A stretch of DNA of 64,000 bases. Source: Betaproteobacteria bacterium MOLA814. Lineage in GTDB: Bacteria > Pseudomonadota > Gammaproteobacteria > Burkholderiales > Burkholderiaceae_C. The notes beneath the pieces were generated by a model. That model was not told the origin of the DNA, made no database searches, and saw only the letters and a program-made list of their open reading frames with translations. The DNA lies in the NCBI GenBank assembly GCA_000496475.1, contig AYMW01000002.1, forward strand, positions 434,001-498,000, given 5' to 3'. Positions within the stretch are counted from its first letter, which is position 1. Each line of letters opens with the position of its first letter. Shown here piece after piece: positions 61,364-64,000 of this stretch. The translations under genes and the position numbers were made by a program.

Positions 61364-61515
61364 CTAACGGCGTGACAAGACTCAACGGCATGCACGCACA
61401 TTGAATCAGGGGTTTTTGCTGTTGATTGGGCTTAAAAATCTAACAACCTGTCCATCCAGCTCACCTGAGGTTAGGTTTGGTCCAGCGCTATGTGCAGCCA
61501 AGGTGAGCCGGCATG

Positions 61516-61887
61516 TCAATAACCAGCTTTGGCGCCAGCGCGGCGTTTGGAGAACAAACCCGAACTTCGAGCGCCCTGAGAGACGAAACGCTCCCGCCTG
61601 GCCACCATAGGATCTACCAACAGTGGCCTGCACAACTCCAACCTGTCGCCATCTCTCAGTACGTCAGACAGGCCTACCTTGCGACTCCACAAGGCCAAGC
61701 GCCATTGGCTGTCAAGGGCTGCCGCGCAGGCTGAAGCCCAACTTGGCTGGGTAGCCAAGGTTGTCAGCGCAGCCTCTACCGTGGTCCCGGGGGAGAGTGC
61801 CAACGTGGCAACCAGCAACGTGCGCGGCTCAGTGCCTGCCATAACCTCAACAGTTATGGGGGCTACAGCGTGTTGGGTACTGCTCAT
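61516..61887 (-). CDS. rnfH: RnfH-family ubiquitin-like protein
   Basis: A 123-residue protein with the RnfH (UPF0125) beta-grasp domain. Diagnostic parts are TVEVMAGTEPRT-type strand, LALWSRKVGLSDVLRDGDRLELCRPLLVDP (the conserved RDGDRVEIYRPL-like block) and ARRERFVSQGA. Its molecular role is not settled. The start overlaps the upstream ratA stop by four bases (ATGA). The last 20 residues are basic. Confidence 0.93.
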   Translation of the reverse strand: MSSTQHAVAPITVEVMAGTEPRTLLVATLALSPGTTVEAALTTLATQPSWASACAAALDSQWRLALWSRKVGLSDVLRDGDRLELCRPLLVDPMVARRERFVSQGARSSGLFSKRRAGAKAGY

Positions 61888-62360
61888 GACAAGCCTTTGG
61901 AAGCGTCGGCTCTGGTTACGAAAGCCTCCACCATCGTAGAGGCAATTTTGTCAAACACAGGGCCTACCAGCAGCGCCAGCGTTTTGCTGGCAAACGCATA
62001 GGTCAATGTGAAATTGACTTTGCATGCCAGCACTTGGCCTTGGTCGTTAGGCTCACCAAGCGGCGTAAAAGTCCATTCGCCCTCAAGGTGGGAGAACGGC
62101 CCATCGACCAACGCCATGTGCACCAAGCTGGCGTCTCTCGGTGTTGCCGCCAACGTGTGGCTGTTGCGTGTTGTGAAGCTTTGACGCAGTCCAGCCAATG
62201 AAATACCGACTTGGGCAGTCATACCTAGTTCGCTGTCATCAATCACGCTGGCTTGGTCACACCAAGGCAGAAACTGCGGGTATGCACCCACATCGGTGAC
62301 CAAATCAAACATGCGTTGAGGGCTATGGTTCAGTAAAGCTGACTTGTGAACGGTTTTCAT
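61884..62360 (-). CDS. ratA: RatA-family START-domain protein
   Basis: A 158-residue protein of the ribosome-association toxin RatA/UPF0083 (coenzyme Q-binding Coq10-like) START family. Visible: VHKSALLNHSPQRMFDLVTDVGAYPQFLPWC (family start pattern), ITNGLLQQSFTTRN-like GLRQSFTTRN, MALVDGPFSHLEGEWTFTPLG and the terminal helix FDKIASTMVEAF. In E. coli it has been linked to 70S association; in many bacteria it may carry quinone. It is divergent from smpB and overlaps rnfH by four bases. Confidence 0.93.
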   Translation of the reverse strand: MKTVHKSALLNHSPQRMFDLVTDVGAYPQFLPWCDQASVIDDSELGMTAQVGISLAGLRQSFTTRNSHTLAATPRDASLVHMALVDGPFSHLEGEWTFTPLGEPNDQGQVLACKVNFTLTYAFASKTLALLVGPVFDKIASTMVEAFVTRADASKGLS

Positions 62361-62418
62361 ACAATAGGGTGCTTCGCGCAGTGCATACCTTGCATTGTAG
62401 GCAAAGCGCCCCAACTAC

Positions 62419-62919
62419 ATGTTTATGGTTACACAAAACCCACCCGGCAAAGCCAAAAAGCCCTTGCCCGCACGCATTGCGGACAACAAACGTGCGCGCT
62501 TTGATTACGCCATTGAAGCCACGTTTGAATGTGGCATGGTGTTGGAAGGCTGGGAAGTTAAGGCTTTGCGCCAGGGCAAAGTGCAGCTAACAGACGGCTA
62601 TGTGGTGATTCGCAACTTTGAGCTGTTCATCATTGGTTGCCAAATCAATCCGCTGATCAGTGCGTCTACCCATGTGCGCGCGGATACGGCAAGAACCAAA
62701 AAACTGCTGCTCAAGAAAGATGAAATTCGCCGCCTAGTTGCCAAAGTAGAACAACGCGGCTACACATTGGTTCCGCTTAATTTACACTGGAAAAACGGCC
62801 GTATTAAATGCGAGATTGGCTTGGCAAAAGGCAAGGCCGAATACGACAAACGCGCCACCATCAAAGACCGCGAAGGTAAACGCGAGGTCGAACGCGCCAT
62901 GAAAGAGCGCAGCCGCTAG
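62419..62919 (+). CDS. smpB: SsrA-binding protein SmpB
   Basis: Partner of tmRNA in trans-translation, which frees stalled ribosomes. The 166-residue protein shows [35 protein letters not shown], then [36 protein letters not shown]-like [16 protein letters not shown], and the basic C-terminal helix [22 protein letters not shown]. The start ATG 62419 is followed by an in-frame ATG at 62425. The ssrA gene itself is not in the window. Divergent from ratA. Confidence 0.96.
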   Translation: MFMVTQNPPGKAKKPLPARIADNKRARFDYAIEATFECGMVLEGWEVKALRQGKVQLTDGYVVIRNFELFIIGCQINPLISASTHVRADTARTKKLLLKKDEIRRLVAKVEQRGYTLVPLNLHWKNGRIKCEIGLAKGKAEYDKRATIKDREGKREVERAMKERSR

Positions 62920-62990
62920 GGCGGCTTCTCAATCCATGCAAGCCCTTCAGCAGGGCCAACAGCGCGCGATCAACACACAGACTGAAAAAG

Positions 62991-64000
62991 TTAGCTGAGG
63001 TGCGCCAATGGGTGCATGTCAGGCGCCCAAGGTGACTTGAAGAACTGCGCCACCATATCCGGGGTGACACCCGAAATAAGTGGAGGATTCCATTTTGGTT
63101 GGTGGTCTTTATCAACCGCCAATGCGCGTATCCCCTCGACTGTTTCACTCTCAGTACCCGAACGCCAGTTAAAACATTGGTACACCATGTCGCGCTCCAT
63201 ACGCAGGTCTTCTGCCAGTGTCATGGTTCTGGCTTTGCGAATTTGTTCGAGCACCACGTGCAACATCAACGGCGAGCGTGATTGCAAAACCTTGAGTGTA
63301 TGCGCCGCCCATGGCGTGTCCATTTCAGCCAACGCAGCTTCCATGCTGGCCACGCTGTCGAGACCAAATACTGCATCAATAGCGCTTCGGTCTTTGAATG
63401 TCTCAGGCAATGGCGCTGGACTGGCTTTACCTTGCACCCAGCGCTCCACAGCGGCGGAGCTCTCAAATGGTGTGTCTTGTAGCTCCTGCCACAAAATAGC
63501 CAGGTGACCTCTGTCAACACACACATCAGCCAAACCGGCCGCAATGGCATCGCCAGCTTGAATCATTTCGCCCGTTAAACCCAAATACTCGCCAATCCGA
63601 CCTGGGGCTCGGCTCAAAAAGAAACCACCCCCAACGTCTGGAAACAAACCGATATTGGTCTCAGGCATTGCCAGCTTGCTATGCGGCGTCACCACTCTGA
63701 GACTGGCGCCTTGAGCAATACCCATACCACCACCCATCACCACACCGTCCATCAAGGCAATGTAAGGCTTGGGGTAGGTATGAATCAAATGGTTGAGCGC
63801 ATACTCATTGGTGAAAAATTCTTCCAACGCAGTGTCATTGGCCAGTGCAGCCTGGTGAAAAAACCGAATGTCACCACCCGCGCAAAAATGACCAAATGGA
63901 CCATTTTTATCACTGCCGCGTATAACCACCGCCAGCACAGTGCCATCATCCCGCCATGCTTGCAAGCACTGCGTGATGCTGTCAACCATGCCCAAATCTA
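62991..64000 (-). CDS. 3-Hydroxyisobutyryl-CoA hydrolase (partial)
   Basis: The 3' part (334 residues visible) of a crotonase-fold hydrolase in valine degradation that releases 3-hydroxyisobutyrate from its CoA ester. Landmarks are GHFCAGGDIRFF (oxyanion hole), KPYIALMDGVVMGGGMGIAQGASLRV, MPETNIGLFPDVGGGFFLSRAPG and the C-terminal ECH_2 extension ending PLAHLS. Compared with full-length relatives of about 360 to 370 residues, only some 30 N-terminal residues are missing past the window end. It is convergent with smpB (71 bases apart). The enoyl-CoA hydratase/isomerase family name is a less specific alternative. Confidence 0.88.
   Translation of the reverse strand, partial: DLGMVDSITQCLQAWRDDGTVLAVVIRGSDKNGPFGHFCAGGDIRFFHQAALANDTALEEFFTNEYALNHLIHTYPKPYIALMDGVVMGGGMGIAQGASLRVVTPHSKLAMPETNIGLFPDVGGGFFLSRAPGRIGEYLGLTGEMIQAGDAIAAGLADVCVDRGHLAILWQELQDTPFESSAAVERWVQGKASPAPLPETFKDRSAIDAVFGLDSVASMEAALAEMDTPWAAHTLKVLQSRSPLMLHVVLEQIRKARTMTLAEDLRMERDMVYQCFNWRSGTESETVEGIRALAVDKDHQPKWNPPLISGVTPDMVAQFFKSPWAPDMHPLAHLS

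Noticed and set aside
62942-62956. GCCCT/AGGGC five-pair hairpin between smpB and the hydrolase gene
   Set aside because: Too short and without a T run to be called a terminator.

Overview
This window is an ordinary stretch of chromosome from a betaproteobacterium of the order Burkholderiales, most like the Comamonadaceae and their freshwater relatives. The evidence is gene order: smc-zipA-ligA, dapC-dapD-dapE-(infA)-prmB, rnfH-ratA divergent from smpB, and guaB-guaA. The core genes read like Comamonadaceae proteins. G+C is mid-50s percent by eye. I see no rRNA or tRNA gene, transposase, phage gene or CRISPR array.

Region 1 (1-12,500) is accessory and mixed. It holds an arsenate reductase, two linked genes I cannot name, an FKBP isomerase, a DCC-family thiol protein, a flavin split-barrel protein, a class II aldolase, a small cytochrome c, a PrmC-like methyltransferase and a lone Stealth-family sugar-phosphate transferase. 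It continues with an NTF2-like protein, a MAPEG membrane protein, a RIO1-like kinase with a GYD protein, and a SARP-type regulator divergent from a 52-residue DUF1059-like gene. Region 2 (12,500-18,400) has the SOS mutagenesis operon umuDC behind a perfect LexA box, then adenosine kinase, a DUF1932 oxidoreductase, ExoD and a DUF457 membrane protein.

Region 3 (18,400-26,600) is a complete-looking protocatechuate 4,5-cleavage (meta) cluster in the order pmdE-F-D-A-B-C. A divergent LysR regulator and an unusual signal-less solute-binding protein precede it; an aldo/keto reductase and a YigZ-family gene follow. Ring opening by PmdAB, oxidation by PmdC, lactone hydrolysis by PmdD, hydration by PmdE and aldol cleavage by PmdF would give pyruvate and oxaloacetate. 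Region 4 (27,200-38,600) has a LysR regulator divergent from a TAXI-type TRAP transporter operon that ends in a sulfatase, then fatty-acid beta-oxidation genes and a split chromate transporter.

Region 5 (38,600-64,000) is mostly housekeeping: DNA ligase, ZipA and SMC; lysine/peptidoglycan genes dapC, dapD and dapE; a second-type IF-1 with a structured leader; PrmB and an ABC-F ATPase. Next is a tightly overlapping operon of a PaiB-like protein, a TadA-haloalkane dehalogenase fusion, an LD-carboxypeptidase and a potassium channel. An EamA transporter, a glycine-zipper lipoprotein, guaA, guaB, rnfH, ratA, smpB and a truncated 3-hydroxyisobutyryl-CoA hydrolase complete the window.

I found no convincing wholly new multi-gene system. 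The most unusual items are the TadA-dehalogenase fusion with its own internal ribosome site, the infA leader with mutually exclusive pairings, the LexA operator that abuts the umuD start codon, the TRAP-sulfatase operon, the signal-less binding protein in the protocatechuate cluster and the solitary Stealth gene.
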